Positions 15,586 to 24,602 of a DNA stretch of 64,000 nt are shown piece by piece. The stretch comes from Streptomyces lucensis JCM 4490. GTDB lineage: Bacteria; Actinomycetota; Actinomycetes; Streptomycetales; Streptomycetaceae. The stretch lies in NCBI RefSeq assembly GCF_014650035.1, contig NZ_BMUE01000013.1:1-64000 (forward strand), in the 5' to 3' direction. Within the stretch, counting starts at the first letter, position 1. Every line of letters begins with the position of its first letter. Under the pieces are notes generated by a model that worked only from the letters and a program-made list of their open reading frames with translations, was not told the origin of the DNA and made no database searches. The position numbers and the translations under genes are program-made.

Positions 15586-17240
15586 CGGGTCCGCCGCCGG
15601 TCGGCGGGGCCGGGCAGCCGGTGTCGGGGACGCGGGCCGAGGCAGTCGCACGCGAGAGGGAGCGGCTGAGGGCGCTCAGGGAGCGGCGGGACGCTCAGAG
15701 CGCGGACGACGGAGTCGACGGGTTCACCGTACGCAGATGGCGCAAGGCCGGGGTGTTCGGAGCCCAGGCGGTACTGCAGGCCCGCGCTCTGCTCCGACAA
15801 CTCGCGTCCCGCGCACAGGACGCGGCCCACGACGCCCTGGCCGACGCCCTGCGTGACGAACCGGACGAACGCCTGCTGCCTGCTGTGCGAACCGTCCTGG
15901 AACGGGCGGACGCAGCCACGGTCGCCGCAACGCTCAAGGCGGTCCACGCGGGCGGCTTCCTCTGGCTGTCCGAGGCCGGGGAGCAACTGCTCACCTCCCT
16001 GAGAGCGGGCGACGACACGCTCGCCGTCGGCGCGAGCGAGGACCCATCCGGGGCCTTCGCCCTCCTCACGGCGTTCGCGACGGACGGCACGGCCGCCTTC
16101 CCGACTCGGATGCTGCCGCGTGTGCTCCCCTGGATACCGCTGAGCGTTCTCGACGACCTCATCGACGCCGGAGCGGTCGGCCCCGAGCACCAGCCCTGGC
16201 AGTACCGGGCCGGGGATGCGGAGCACGCGTACCTCAAAGCCCGGCTCGTTCCCGACCAGGTGACCGCCGAGCAGGCAACCGCACTGGAGTGGACGGCCCG
16301 GCAGCGACGGGAAGCGTTCCTCGCCGGTGAGGAGCCGCTGTCCACGGCCGGCGACGTCTACGACCTCTTGGAGCGAGTCGCCGACGGCGACGCATCGGTG
16401 GTGAAGGATCTCGAGAGGGAGCTGCCCCGCGAGCTGGTGCTCCGGCTGCGCCGGCTTCTGGACGGGGCCGCCGTCGGCAACTGGGACCGGGACATCTGGG
16501 AGGACCGGGGTCTGTGGCGGCTCATCTTCTCCCTGTGGGAGCCCAAGGCCGCCGTCACTCCGTCGCGGTCACCACTCCACGCGCTCATGGCCCTGCGTCA
16601 GGCCTACGACCTGCTGTGCCTGAACGACGTCGCCCGTGCGTCGTCCCAGATCGACAGGCTGGTGTCGTTCGAGACCGCTGACCCGGCCTACCGGGCCGAG
16701 GTCCTCAACTTCCATGCGTACACACTGCTGCTGCGGGAGGAACTGGACGCGGCAGCGGTCGTCCTGAAGTCGATCAGTGGATCGCGCGGGCCGGCCGATT
16801 CCAACCTCCGCATGATCGAGCAGCGTCGGACGGTTCCCCGTAACGACAGAGCGGCAGCGTCCAACCCCTACCTGGACCTCGGGCTGCCGCACGGCACACC
16901 GAGCTGGGAGACCCGGTACCGGGATCTCCGCCGGGAGCATGTGCACGACGTGGACATGAGCGCGCGGCTCAACAGCGCGATGAAACGCATCAGAGACGCC
17001 GAGCGCGACGAGGACTGGTCAGGTTTCTTCGCGCTACCGCTCGATCTGGACGCGTTCGAGCTTCCGGACGCGGTGCCGGTCACGCTGGTCCCGCCCCTGG
17101 CCCCGCTGCCCAGGCGAACGACCCCTCACCCTTCCGAAGACCTCGGGCTCGTTCGGGAGCGAGCCACGGCGGATCTGCTGCCCCACCTGCTCAACACCCC
17201 CCGACGCCCCGATCGCAACTCAAGGATGCACACCAAGTGA
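15582..17240 (+). CDS. Helical protein with degenerate J-domain-like C-terminus
   Basis: 552 residues from GTG at 15582 (GTGA overlap). Residues ~20-420 are charged, mostly helical and unlike any family I know (repeated ALRDEPDERLLPAVRTVLER-type helices; TPR-like stretch LMALRQAYDLLCLNDVARAS, AEVLNFHAYTLLLREELDAA). Residues ~428-480 read NPYLDLGLP, ETRYRDLRREHVHDVD, ARLNSAMKRIRDAER, which follows the J-domain pattern YxxLGL-(K)xxYRxLxxxxHPDxxxxxxxxxINxAYxxL, with HPD replaced by HVHDVD around His453-Asp458. In front of an Hsp70 gene, this suggests a dedicated co-chaperone or adaptor. The J-like call is my inference from pattern and context. Confidence 0.75.
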   Translation: MTGPPPVGGAGQPVSGTRAEAVARERERLRALRERRDAQSADDGVDGFTVRRWRKAGVFGAQAVLQARALLRQLASRAQDAAHDALADALRDEPDERLLPAVRTVLERADAATVAATLKAVHAGGFLWLSEAGEQLLTSLRAGDDTLAVGASEDPSGAFALLTAFATDGTAAFPTRMLPRVLPWIPLSVLDDLIDAGAVGPEHQPWQYRAGDAEHAYLKARLVPDQVTAEQATALEWTARQRREAFLAGEEPLSTAGDVYDLLERVADGDASVVKDLERELPRELVLRLRRLLDGAAVGNWDRDIWEDRGLWRLIFSLWEPKAAVTPSRSPLHALMALRQAYDLLCLNDVARASSQIDRLVSFETADPAYRAEVLNFHAYTLLLREELDAAAVVLKSISGSRGPADSNLRMIEQRRTVPRNDRAAASNPYLDLGLPHGTPSWETRYRDLRREHVHDVDMSARLNSAMKRIRDAERDEDWSGFFALPLDLDAFELPDAVPVTLVPPLAPLPRRTTPHPSEDLGLVRERATADLLPHLLNTPRRPDRNSRMHTK

Positions 17241-17851
17241 AGAAGGTGCCCCGCAGCCAGCGGAAGACCACAACGGCCACCAAGCGGGCTGCCCCCAAGG
17301 GCAACAACGGCCTCAAGCACCGTCGGGAGAAGCGGCGGGCAGCGGCCGATGTCCCCGGGGACTCCCCGCGCACGTACCGCCCCGAGGAACTGCTCAGCCC
17401 TCCCATGCTGCTCTCCCGATTCACCGAGCGGGCGACCGATCTCATGGCCGCTCTCCCGGCGGAGGCACGACCCACGCAGGCCGCTGTGACGGCTGCCTTG
17501 CGCCAGGCGGTGCTGGAGGCCTTCCGCTCCAGGGAGGAGTACGTGGCCCGGATGGTCGAGGTCGATCTGCTCGCCGGCGCGCCCAACCAGAGCGCCAGTT
17601 CCCTCCGGAAAGGCATCCGTGCCGCCTTGCTGGACCAGGGCGTGCGGTGCGCGGACTCACCCGACGGTGAAAGCGAGCTGTTCGTGGTGGTGGAAGGCGA
17701 TGGCGAGACGTTCGAGGTGCTGCGCCCGGCCTATGTGGATCAGGCCACCGGCAAGTTGGTGCTTTCCGGGCAGCTGCGCCGCCTGCCCGGGGCGGACGGA
17801 GGGGTCCACTCCGCGGCGGAAGGCGAAGCGACGAGAGGGGAGGGCGTGTGA
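17237..17851 (+). CDS. Small Hsp70-operon protein, possibly GrpE-like
   Basis: 204 residues from GTG at 17237, again a GTGA overlap. The first ~45 residues are very basic (KKVPRSQRKTTTATKRAAPK, RREKRRAAA), then a long helical region (LLSRFTERATDLMAALPA, VTAALRQAVLEAFRSREEYV) and a short C-terminal beta part (SELFVVVEGDGETFEVLRPA). A long helix followed by a small beta domain with a VLRPA motif, placed between a J-like gene and an Hsp70 gene, suggests a diverged nucleotide-exchange factor; primary sequence similarity to GrpE is weak and I would not assert it. The basic tail could bind nucleic acid. Confidence 0.6.
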   Translation: MKKVPRSQRKTTTATKRAAPKGNNGLKHRREKRRAAADVPGDSPRTYRPEELLSPPMLLSRFTERATDLMAALPAEARPTQAAVTAALRQAVLEAFRSREEYVARMVEVDLLAGAPNQSASSLRKGIRAALLDQGVRCADSPDGESELFVVVEGDGETFEVLRPAYVDQATGKLVLSGQLRRLPGADGGVHSAAEGEATRGEGV

Positions 17852-19944
17852 CCGCCACCGGGATCGATTTCGGCACCACCAACTCCGTGGTGGCCCAGTG
17901 GCTGGGTGACGACGCCGACGTGCTGCTGCTGGACGCCCACCACATCGACGCCGACTGGCGCCATCCCGGCTTCGAGTACCTCTTCCCGTCGGTTGTGGGC
18001 ATGAGCTCGCTGCGCCGCGGAGCGCTGTTCGGCTGGGAGGCCAAGCTCCGCTCGGAGGAGGCGGCCGAGGCCTGCAAGCGACTCCTCAAGAGCGACGAGT
18101 ACGTCACGATCCAGGGCCGCAGGTTCGCGGCCACGACGGTGGCCGCAGGTGTCTTCCAGGCCATGCGGAAGGGCGCGGAACACAACCTCACCGCCATCGA
18201 CCAGGCCGTGATCACCGTACCGGCCAACGCCACTGGTGCCGCGCGCTATCGCACCCGCGTCGCCGCGCAGTTCGCGGGCATCAACGTCCTCGCACTGCTC
18301 AACGAGCCGACGGCAGCCGCCATCTCGTACGTGCACGAGCTGCAGGAGGCCCGCACCATCCTGGTCTTCGACTGGGGTGGCGGCACCATCGACGTCACCG
18401 TCCTCGACTATCAGGACGGGTTCTTCGAGGAGCTCGCGTCGCGGGGTGTGACCGAGCTGGGTGGCCTGGAGATCGACCGCCGTCTGCGTGACCTCGTCCT
18501 CGAACGGGCCCCGGCCCGGTCGGCGTGGACGCCGGCGCAGGAGCGTCAGTTCGGGCTGGACGTGGAGCGCAGCAAGATCCGCCTGTCCTCCGAGGACTCC
18601 GTCACCGTGAGGACTCCGGACGGTGACACCGTCGAGGTGTGGCAGGAGGAGTTGGAGGACGCCATCACCGACCTCGTCGACCGCGCTCTCGCACCGGTCC
18701 AGCAGTGCCTCACCGACCTGCACATGGCGCCCCTGGACGTGGACGCGGTGCTGATGATCGGCGGCACGAGCCAGATCCCGAGCGTCCGGACGGCAGTCGC
18801 CGAAGTCATGCAGCAGCAGCCCGTCGAGGTCGACCTGTGCAATCCCATGACGGCGGTCGCCCGCGGCGCTTCCATCGCGGCAGCTGTGCTGTCGGGGGAG
18901 GTCGACGGTGTGATCCAGGTGGCCACGAGCCACGCCCTGGGCACAGTCGTCAAGGACGACGCCGGACACAAGAGGTTCAGCCAGATCATCCCGCGCAACT
19001 CACCGCTGCCGTGGAAGGAGCGCAAGAACTACACACCGCGCCTGGACAACGCCGGCAGTCTCACCGTCGAGATCTGGGAGGGTGACCCGGACCGGCCCCT
19101 GGATCACGCCGACAACGTCAAGCTGACGGATCTACGACTCACCTACCGGGACCCCCGGCCTCGTGCAGACTCCCGATTCCTGCTGGAGTACACCTACGAC
19201 ACGAACGGCCTCCTGCACGTCAAGGCAGTGCTTGAGCGCACAGGCGAGGAGGTGCTGAACGAGGAGATCAAGAGTTTCAGCTCCGGTGGTCCGACGCCGG
19301 CGGTACGCAAGGAGCTCGACGACCTGCTCGCGGGCAACGCGGTCACCGGTCTCCTGCCGGCACAGACACTGAGGCGAGCCACGGGCCCGGGCCCCGCGGT
19401 GCTCGTGGTGGACGGCTCCAACCTGGCGTGGATCGGCAGGTCGCCGCGGCAACCCGGTGTGTACGGCAACGAGGACCGGCCGTCCTACGCCCAGCTGCTG
19501 TCCGCGCGCGAGGCCCTGACATCGCGGTATCCCGATGCCGTGCTCCACGTGGTCGTCGACGCCACCTTCAGGCACAGGGTCGCGGAGGAAGAACGTGCGG
19601 CAGTCGACGCGGCGCTCGGCACGGGGGACCTCATCCAGCCTCCGGCCGGGACCGAGGGCAAGGGCGACGCACTTGTCACAGCGATCGCGGAGGACGCGCA
19701 CGGAACCGTCGTCACCAACGACAACTACGTGGAGCTGCAGGGCAGGTATTCCTGGCTGAGGAACAAGGACCGTGTTCTCGGGGCCACCTTGACCCAGGGC
19801 AGGTGGGTGTTCACACCCCGCACCTGCGTACCGCCCCGCCACCGGATCGCACGGGCGGAGGTACCTCAGCAGTCCCGGGCCCTGATTCCTCCGGGCCCCG
19901 GCCCGCTCCCCACGTTCCGGTACCACCGCCCTCATGAGGAGTAG
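17848..19944 (+). CDS. Hsp70 ATPase fused to a Regnase/NYN-type ribonuclease domain
   Basis: 698 residues from GTG at 17848 (GTGA overlap). Residues 1-~365 are an Hsp70 ATPase: GIDFGTTNS (5-13), NEPTAAA, FDWGGGTIDV, LMIGGTSQIPS. Residues ~370-490 are a short substrate-binding beta domain (IIPRNSPLPW, LTVEIWEGD, YDTNGLLHVKAV). The lid is missing; instead residues ~515-660 form a NYN/PIN domain of the Zc3h12a kind: VLVVDGSNLAW (Asp522), HVVVDATFR (Asp571), EGKGDALVTAIA (Asp607) and VVTNDNYVEL (Asp625), with the acidic residues of a metal-dependent RNase in order. This couples client binding or ATP state to RNA cleavage. Domains are clear by motif; activity is inferred. Confidence 0.88.
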   Translation: MTATGIDFGTTNSVVAQWLGDDADVLLLDAHHIDADWRHPGFEYLFPSVVGMSSLRRGALFGWEAKLRSEEAAEACKRLLKSDEYVTIQGRRFAATTVAAGVFQAMRKGAEHNLTAIDQAVITVPANATGAARYRTRVAAQFAGINVLALLNEPTAAAISYVHELQEARTILVFDWGGGTIDVTVLDYQDGFFEELASRGVTELGGLEIDRRLRDLVLERAPARSAWTPAQERQFGLDVERSKIRLSSEDSVTVRTPDGDTVEVWQEELEDAITDLVDRALAPVQQCLTDLHMAPLDVDAVLMIGGTSQIPSVRTAVAEVMQQQPVEVDLCNPMTAVARGASIAAAVLSGEVDGVIQVATSHALGTVVKDDAGHKRFSQIIPRNSPLPWKERKNYTPRLDNAGSLTVEIWEGDPDRPLDHADNVKLTDLRLTYRDPRPRADSRFLLEYTYDTNGLLHVKAVLERTGEEVLNEEIKSFSSGGPTPAVRKELDDLLAGNAVTGLLPAQTLRRATGPGPAVLVVDGSNLAWIGRSPRQPGVYGNEDRPSYAQLLSAREALTSRYPDAVLHVVVDATFRHRVAEEERAAVDAALGTGDLIQPPAGTEGKGDALVTAIAEDAHGTVVTNDNYVELQGRYSWLRNKDRVLGATLTQGRWVFTPRTCVPPRHRIARAEVPQQSRALIPPGPGPLPTFRYHRPHEE

Positions 19945-19948
19945 CGGG

Positions 19949-22909
19949 GTGACTGACTCCGCAGCGAACGACAGGCCGGCGAGCCTCAGAACCGAGATGC
20001 TGGCCCTCCTGGTCGAACCGTTGGGTGTCGACGCCATGGCCGGGCAGGCCGCACTCCGGCGGCTCGCTGAGAACGTGGACACGGTGGCCCGGGCGTGCGG
20101 ATGTGCCGGTCTGCCGCCGTCCGGGAGCACTCTTCCATGGGTCTCGGGGGCCGTGGCGGCGTGCGTCGAGGAACACGAACTGGTCCGTCTGGCCACGGCT
20201 CAGGGCGGGACTCTGACGCTGGGCGAGGCCGGAGCCCTCCGGGAGCTGACGCGGCTCGAAGGAATTCGGCCTCGTCTTCAGGCGCTTGCGGGTGTGCCGG
20301 TGGAGGCGCTTCGGGCGGACCTCGCGGCTGTGGCGGTCGCGGAACGGCTGCTGCCCGGAGTCCTTGAGCGGTGTCGTCGCGCGGACCAGGACTGGCCCGA
20401 GGAGATCTGGCCGTCGATCCGCGAGATCGACGTCGACAGCGCGCTGACCGACCTGAGCCGGCCCCGCGTGACCCGGCAGGCGGCTGCCGCGCGGGAGGTC
20501 GTCCTTCAGCACAGCGTCTCGGCAGCGCAGGATCTGCGGAACCGGGACCTGGTGACACGGCTTGAGAAGGTGCGGGACTTCATCGCGGCGGAGACGGCGT
20601 ACGAGGCGTTCCTCTCGGAACGACCGAGGTGGTGGCGCTGGCTCGCGCCGGACGCGCGGTCCGGGTTCAGAGCCGACCGGCGTGACGCCCTGGCGTGGGC
20701 GATCGAGGCCCGCGACACGGGCGCCGTGTCGGGCAGTGCTCTCGGACTGCTCGCGGCGGACGACGCGCGGGCCGTGATCGAACACGCGTCGGCGACGACC
20801 TCCGTGACCACGACCGCTTCCCCCTCCCGGCCACCTGCCACGAGTTCGGCCGACCGACTCGCGACAGGGCTCCTGGCGGTCGCCTCCCGGCACGACCTCG
20901 ATCAGCTGCGCGCTGTTGAGTCCTGGTACACCAAGAACGCCGCGTTGTTCGACCGCGTGGCAGCGGCCATGGACGTACGGAGTACCGAACCCGGACTCCG
21001 CAGGGCCCTCGATCCTCTGGTCGGCGAACTCGCTCTGCCGTCCGGGACGGTGGACACGAGCCGCACGGACTACCGCGGCATCCAGTCCGCTCTTCGGGCC
21101 GAAGTCGAGGCTCGCCTTCAGCGGACGCCGTACTCCGAGCACGCGACGGAGAGCGAGGACCTCGTCCGGATCATCGGCCGCATCGGAACGCTCGAACGCG
21201 AACTGCGCGATGCCATGAGGCCCCTGCCCGCGGTCAGAGGCAGACTGCTCGTGGCCATCGCCGGAAGGACCAAGTCCGGCAAGACCACGCTCCGCAAAGC
21301 CCTGACCCGCGACGCGGACCGAACCGGGATCGGGCGAGGGGCGCACCGCACCACGCGGAAAACCTCCGCGTTCGACGTCGGCTCCGTGACCTACCTGGAC
21401 ACGCCCGGCTTCGCCGCCAAGGACGACGACTTCGACGCGAGGCGGGCGCGGGCTGCGTGCGACAGCGCCGACGCGGTCGTCTGGAACTACGCCGACACCC
21501 TGCGTGACGAGGAGGCCGCGGAACTCCAGCGGCTTCTTCTCTCGGGGAAACCTCTGCTGGCTGTCGTGAATGTGAAGGGGCTTGTCAACACACCTGTCCG
21601 CCTCCAGCTGTTCGCCGATCTCCCGGAGAGAGAGTTCAAGTCAGCGCCGGGGCATGCCGTTCGGATCGCACAGGTCGCCATAGCGGTCGGAGCCGCCCCG
21701 CCAGACATCCTCGCGGTCCACTCCGGCGCCGCGCACGAGGCGTTGTCCACGGCGGACCGGGAGCTGGGGGACAGGGCTCTGCGAGCGAGCAGGTTGCCCG
21801 AGCTGGAGCAGTCCCTCGCGCGGCTCCTCGCCGAGCGCGCGATACCGCTTCGTGCCGTGCGACTGGCCGAGGGCGTACGGGCGCCGCTCGCCGCGATCCA
21901 TGACCGGCTGGGCGAAGAACTTCCGGACATCGACCGCGCGCTGGACGACCTCGAACGCTCGGCACCGAGTGAACAGGCCGCGCTCCTCGACGCCTTCCGG
22001 ATAGCGGCCCGCGGCGCTCATGACCGGCTCACAGCCGGACGTCAGCACGCCAAGGAGCAACTGCCGAAGTTGATCGGGGAGTTGGGCGGGGCGGATCACG
22101 CACGGAGGTGGAGCGATTTCGTCACCGGTCTGGGATGGGAGGGGCCTGTCTCGGCGCTCGAGAGCGAGCTCGAACGGGAGACGCGGAACCGGAGGCGGGT
22201 GCTGCGCGTGCAGTCGAGCCCCCCGGAGTGGCGAGACGACCAGCATCCGCGCGTACAGCCGCGTCCTGCCGTGAAGCCCGTCAGCGTGGGCACGGCGGCT
22301 GCCAAGGGTGCCGCGACCGCCCTCCTGAGCTCGCTCACCGCCAAGGGCATCCCAAAGAAGCTCTCGGTGCCGCCTCCCGCGGTGGCGGCGGTCTATGTGG
22401 CGGAAACCTTGACCGCAGCCTCGAAGGCGGTGAGCGGCGAGGTCGACCGCGTACGGCAGGCGAAGGACGAGTGGACCAGCGCGACAACGGAACTGGCCGA
22501 GGCCGGCCTCGATGAGCTTCATGACTTCGTCGAAGCGCGGTTGGCGCGGATCGTCGAGGACGCGACGGCTCGGATCGACGCCCAGTTCGCGGCGCAGGCC
22601 GCGGACATCAGCAGTGCCCGGGAACGCTTCGAGCAGCTTGGTCGGATGCGGACGGCCGTACGGTCCGCCCTCGACGCGATCGACCTCGTGCTGGTACGCC
22701 GGCTCCTCTCTCTTGCGGGCGGGGACCCTGCGGCCGTCCGTCGGGCACGCAGGACGCCGGGGGTCGAACTCCGCGTCTGGACCGACGCGTCGCGCACCGC
22801 GGAAGTACGGTCGTGCTTGCGGGAACACCTTGTGGATGTCCTCACCGACCAGCTGGAAGTCTGCTCGGATTCCAGAAGCGGAGAAGGAGATGGGACCGCA
22901 CATGACTGA
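19949..22909 (+). CDS. Large dynamin-like GTPase A
   Basis: 986 residues from GTG at 19949 with GAGGAG seven bases upstream; an ATG at 19934 overlaps the upstream stop but has no ribosome site. Residues 1-~430 are helical and unassigned. The G domain starts near 430: P-loop AGRTKSGKTTL (~437-447), DTPGF for G3, VVNVKG as a divergent G4. Downstream is a long helical stalk with a hydrophobic Ala/Pro-rich stretch (AAKGAATALLSSLTAKGIP, PPPAVAAVYVAETLTAA) that could act as a membrane paddle. The layout is like bacterial dynamins, often encoded as pairs; the partner GTPase follows with an 8-base overlap. Confidence 0.85.
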   Translation: MTDSAANDRPASLRTEMLALLVEPLGVDAMAGQAALRRLAENVDTVARACGCAGLPPSGSTLPWVSGAVAACVEEHELVRLATAQGGTLTLGEAGALRELTRLEGIRPRLQALAGVPVEALRADLAAVAVAERLLPGVLERCRRADQDWPEEIWPSIREIDVDSALTDLSRPRVTRQAAAAREVVLQHSVSAAQDLRNRDLVTRLEKVRDFIAAETAYEAFLSERPRWWRWLAPDARSGFRADRRDALAWAIEARDTGAVSGSALGLLAADDARAVIEHASATTSVTTTASPSRPPATSSADRLATGLLAVASRHDLDQLRAVESWYTKNAALFDRVAAAMDVRSTEPGLRRALDPLVGELALPSGTVDTSRTDYRGIQSALRAEVEARLQRTPYSEHATESEDLVRIIGRIGTLERELRDAMRPLPAVRGRLLVAIAGRTKSGKTTLRKALTRDADRTGIGRGAHRTTRKTSAFDVGSVTYLDTPGFAAKDDDFDARRARAACDSADAVVWNYADTLRDEEAAELQRLLLSGKPLLAVVNVKGLVNTPVRLQLFADLPEREFKSAPGHAVRIAQVAIAVGAAPPDILAVHSGAAHEALSTADRELGDRALRASRLPELEQSLARLLAERAIPLRAVRLAEGVRAPLAAIHDRLGEELPDIDRALDDLERSAPSEQAALLDAFRIAARGAHDRLTAGRQHAKEQLPKLIGELGGADHARRWSDFVTGLGWEGPVSALESELERETRNRRRVLRVQSSPPEWRDDQHPRVQPRPAVKPVSVGTAAAKGAATALLSSLTAKGIPKKLSVPPPAVAAVYVAETLTAASKAVSGEVDRVRQAKDEWTSATTELAEAGLDELHDFVEARLARIVEDATARIDAQFAAQAADISSARERFEQLGRMRTAVRSALDAIDLVLVRRLLSLAGGDPAAVRRARRTPGVELRVWTDASRTAEVRSCLREHLVDVLTDQLEVCSDSRSGEGDGTAHD

Positions 22910-24602
22910 CGGCGGGCCGGACACCCGTGTAGTGGCGCAGATCGCACGGGCGAAGGAGATCCTGAACGCTCACCCTCGCACCCGAGGCCTGACAGCGAGC
23001 CTGCCCCAGGCGGACACGAGCCCGCTGCGGATCGCCCTCCTGGGTCCGTACAGCGCCGGGAAGTCGATGCTCATCGCGGCACTGCGTCGGCTCCCGGCGG
23101 CCGACGTCGAAAAGCTCGTCGACGCGGCGCCCAGGACGCAGGTGGCGACGCCGTATCCGTGGAACGGCGTGACGCTGGTCGACCTGCCCGGAACGCTGTC
23201 CGGCGACGAGGAGCACTCCGCCGCGGCCCGGCGTGGGGTGCGCGGCGTGGACGCGCTGATGATCGTGACAACGAGCGAGCTGCCGGGCGAGGCGGAGACC
23301 AGGGCGATCCTGCGGGCGCTCGATGCCGACGGGTTCGCCGACCGCAGTGTCGTCGTCGTCAACAAGATGAGCGCCGAGAACAGTGACCGTGAGGTCATCC
23401 TCGACGAGATCCGCAAACGGCTCGGCCCCTTCGCCGATCGTGTCCCGGTCATCCCGACCGACGCGCGAGACTATGTCGACGCGGCCAACGAACCACAACT
23501 GACGCAAAAGCAGCGTGAGCTGCTCGTCGCGGAGAGCGGCATCGACGCCCTCGCCGCCGAATTGCGGAGAATCACGGCACCTGGTGTCGAGGGAGTCCGC
23601 CCCAAGGCGCAGGCGTACGAACTCATGCGGGTTCTGGAGGACGCCGAACAGCGGTGGGAACTGGATGGCGAGGACCTCGACGCAGCGCAGACCGCGAAGA
23701 AGGCCGAGGAGTCGATCTCCCGGGCGAAGGAGGCGGTGATCGACGCCCTGGAGAGGGAAAGCGAGATCGCCGCCTCCAGGATCAGAACGGCGGGAGGCAG
23801 AGCCGCCGACGGCGTCTCCGAGAAGAACGGCGTCGTCCCCGTGGACATCGCCACTGCCGTCACCGGGGAACTGATCGATGCCCGCACCGACTTCGACGTC
23901 AGGTTCTCTGCATCGGTGAGGGCGGCGTTCGCTGCGCTGGTCGCCGAGTACGGGGAGGGTGTTCCGGCGCCCGAGGCCTGGGTGAACGGCGCCGACGCCC
24001 CCGAGACGACACTCGCCGCGCCCACGGAGTCACCGTATGAACGGGCCATCAGGGAAGCCGCGGAGAAGGCCGCGAAGGTGGGCGCCAAGAGGCTGCACGA
24101 GTGGCTCAAGAAGGTCGCCAGCGAGCCGGGAGAAGCGGCAGCCAACGTCGCGAACTGGCTCAACAAGACCCGAGCGGGCCAGAAAGTGCTCAACGCCGGC
24201 GGGAAGATCACCAACGGCGTCGGCAAGTTCAAGCCGTGGGGCAAGATCAAGGCGGGCGAGAAGGTCGCCAGCACGGCCGGAAAGGTGCAGTGGGCGATTG
24301 CGGTCATGGGCCCGTTGACGGACGTGAAGAGCATCGTGCAGGACCAGAGCAAGCGGATGGCGATCAACAAGCGTCGCCAGGTGCTCCGGGATCACTTCGC
24401 CGAGGTGGCGCTCCGCCAACGGACCGATCTCACCGACGCCGGTGAGCGGCACCTCAGCGAGTGGATCACCGAGGTGGAACACTCACTGGCAGATCTCACG
24501 CACCCGGGTGCGGAAATCAGCGCCGCGCGTGAAGCGGCGTTGGAGGAGATCAAGAGCCTCCGCGACGAAGCCGAGAAGCTCGCCAGGCCGGCCACCGGCT
24601 GA
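22902..24602 (+). CDS. Dynamin-like GTPase B (LeoA-like)
   Basis: 566 residues from ATG at 22902, overlapping the upstream stop; a second ATG at 22890 has its GGAG directly abutting, so is less likely. G1 is GPYSAGKS (48-55), G3 DLPGT, G4 VVNKMS, all close to the bacterial dynamins of the LeoA/HP0731 kind, which share the unusual PYSAGKS loop. The C-terminal ~300 residues are helical with an amphipathic region (WLNKTRAGQKVLNAGGKI, WAIAVMGPLTDVKSI). It probably works as a hetero-oligomer with GTPase A at membranes. Last gene of the operon. Confidence 0.87.
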   Translation: MTDGGPDTRVVAQIARAKEILNAHPRTRGLTASLPQADTSPLRIALLGPYSAGKSMLIAALRRLPAADVEKLVDAAPRTQVATPYPWNGVTLVDLPGTLSGDEEHSAAARRGVRGVDALMIVTTSELPGEAETRAILRALDADGFADRSVVVVNKMSAENSDREVILDEIRKRLGPFADRVPVIPTDARDYVDAANEPQLTQKQRELLVAESGIDALAAELRRITAPGVEGVRPKAQAYELMRVLEDAEQRWELDGEDLDAAQTAKKAEESISRAKEAVIDALERESEIAASRIRTAGGRAADGVSEKNGVVPVDIATAVTGELIDARTDFDVRFSASVRAAFAALVAEYGEGVPAPEAWVNGADAPETTLAAPTESPYERAIREAAEKAAKVGAKRLHEWLKKVASEPGEAAANVANWLNKTRAGQKVLNAGGKITNGVGKFKPWGKIKAGEKVASTAGKVQWAIAVMGPLTDVKSIVQDQSKRMAINKRRQVLRDHFAEVALRQRTDLTDAGERHLSEWITEVEHSLADLTHPGAEISAAREAALEEIKSLRDEAEKLARPATG

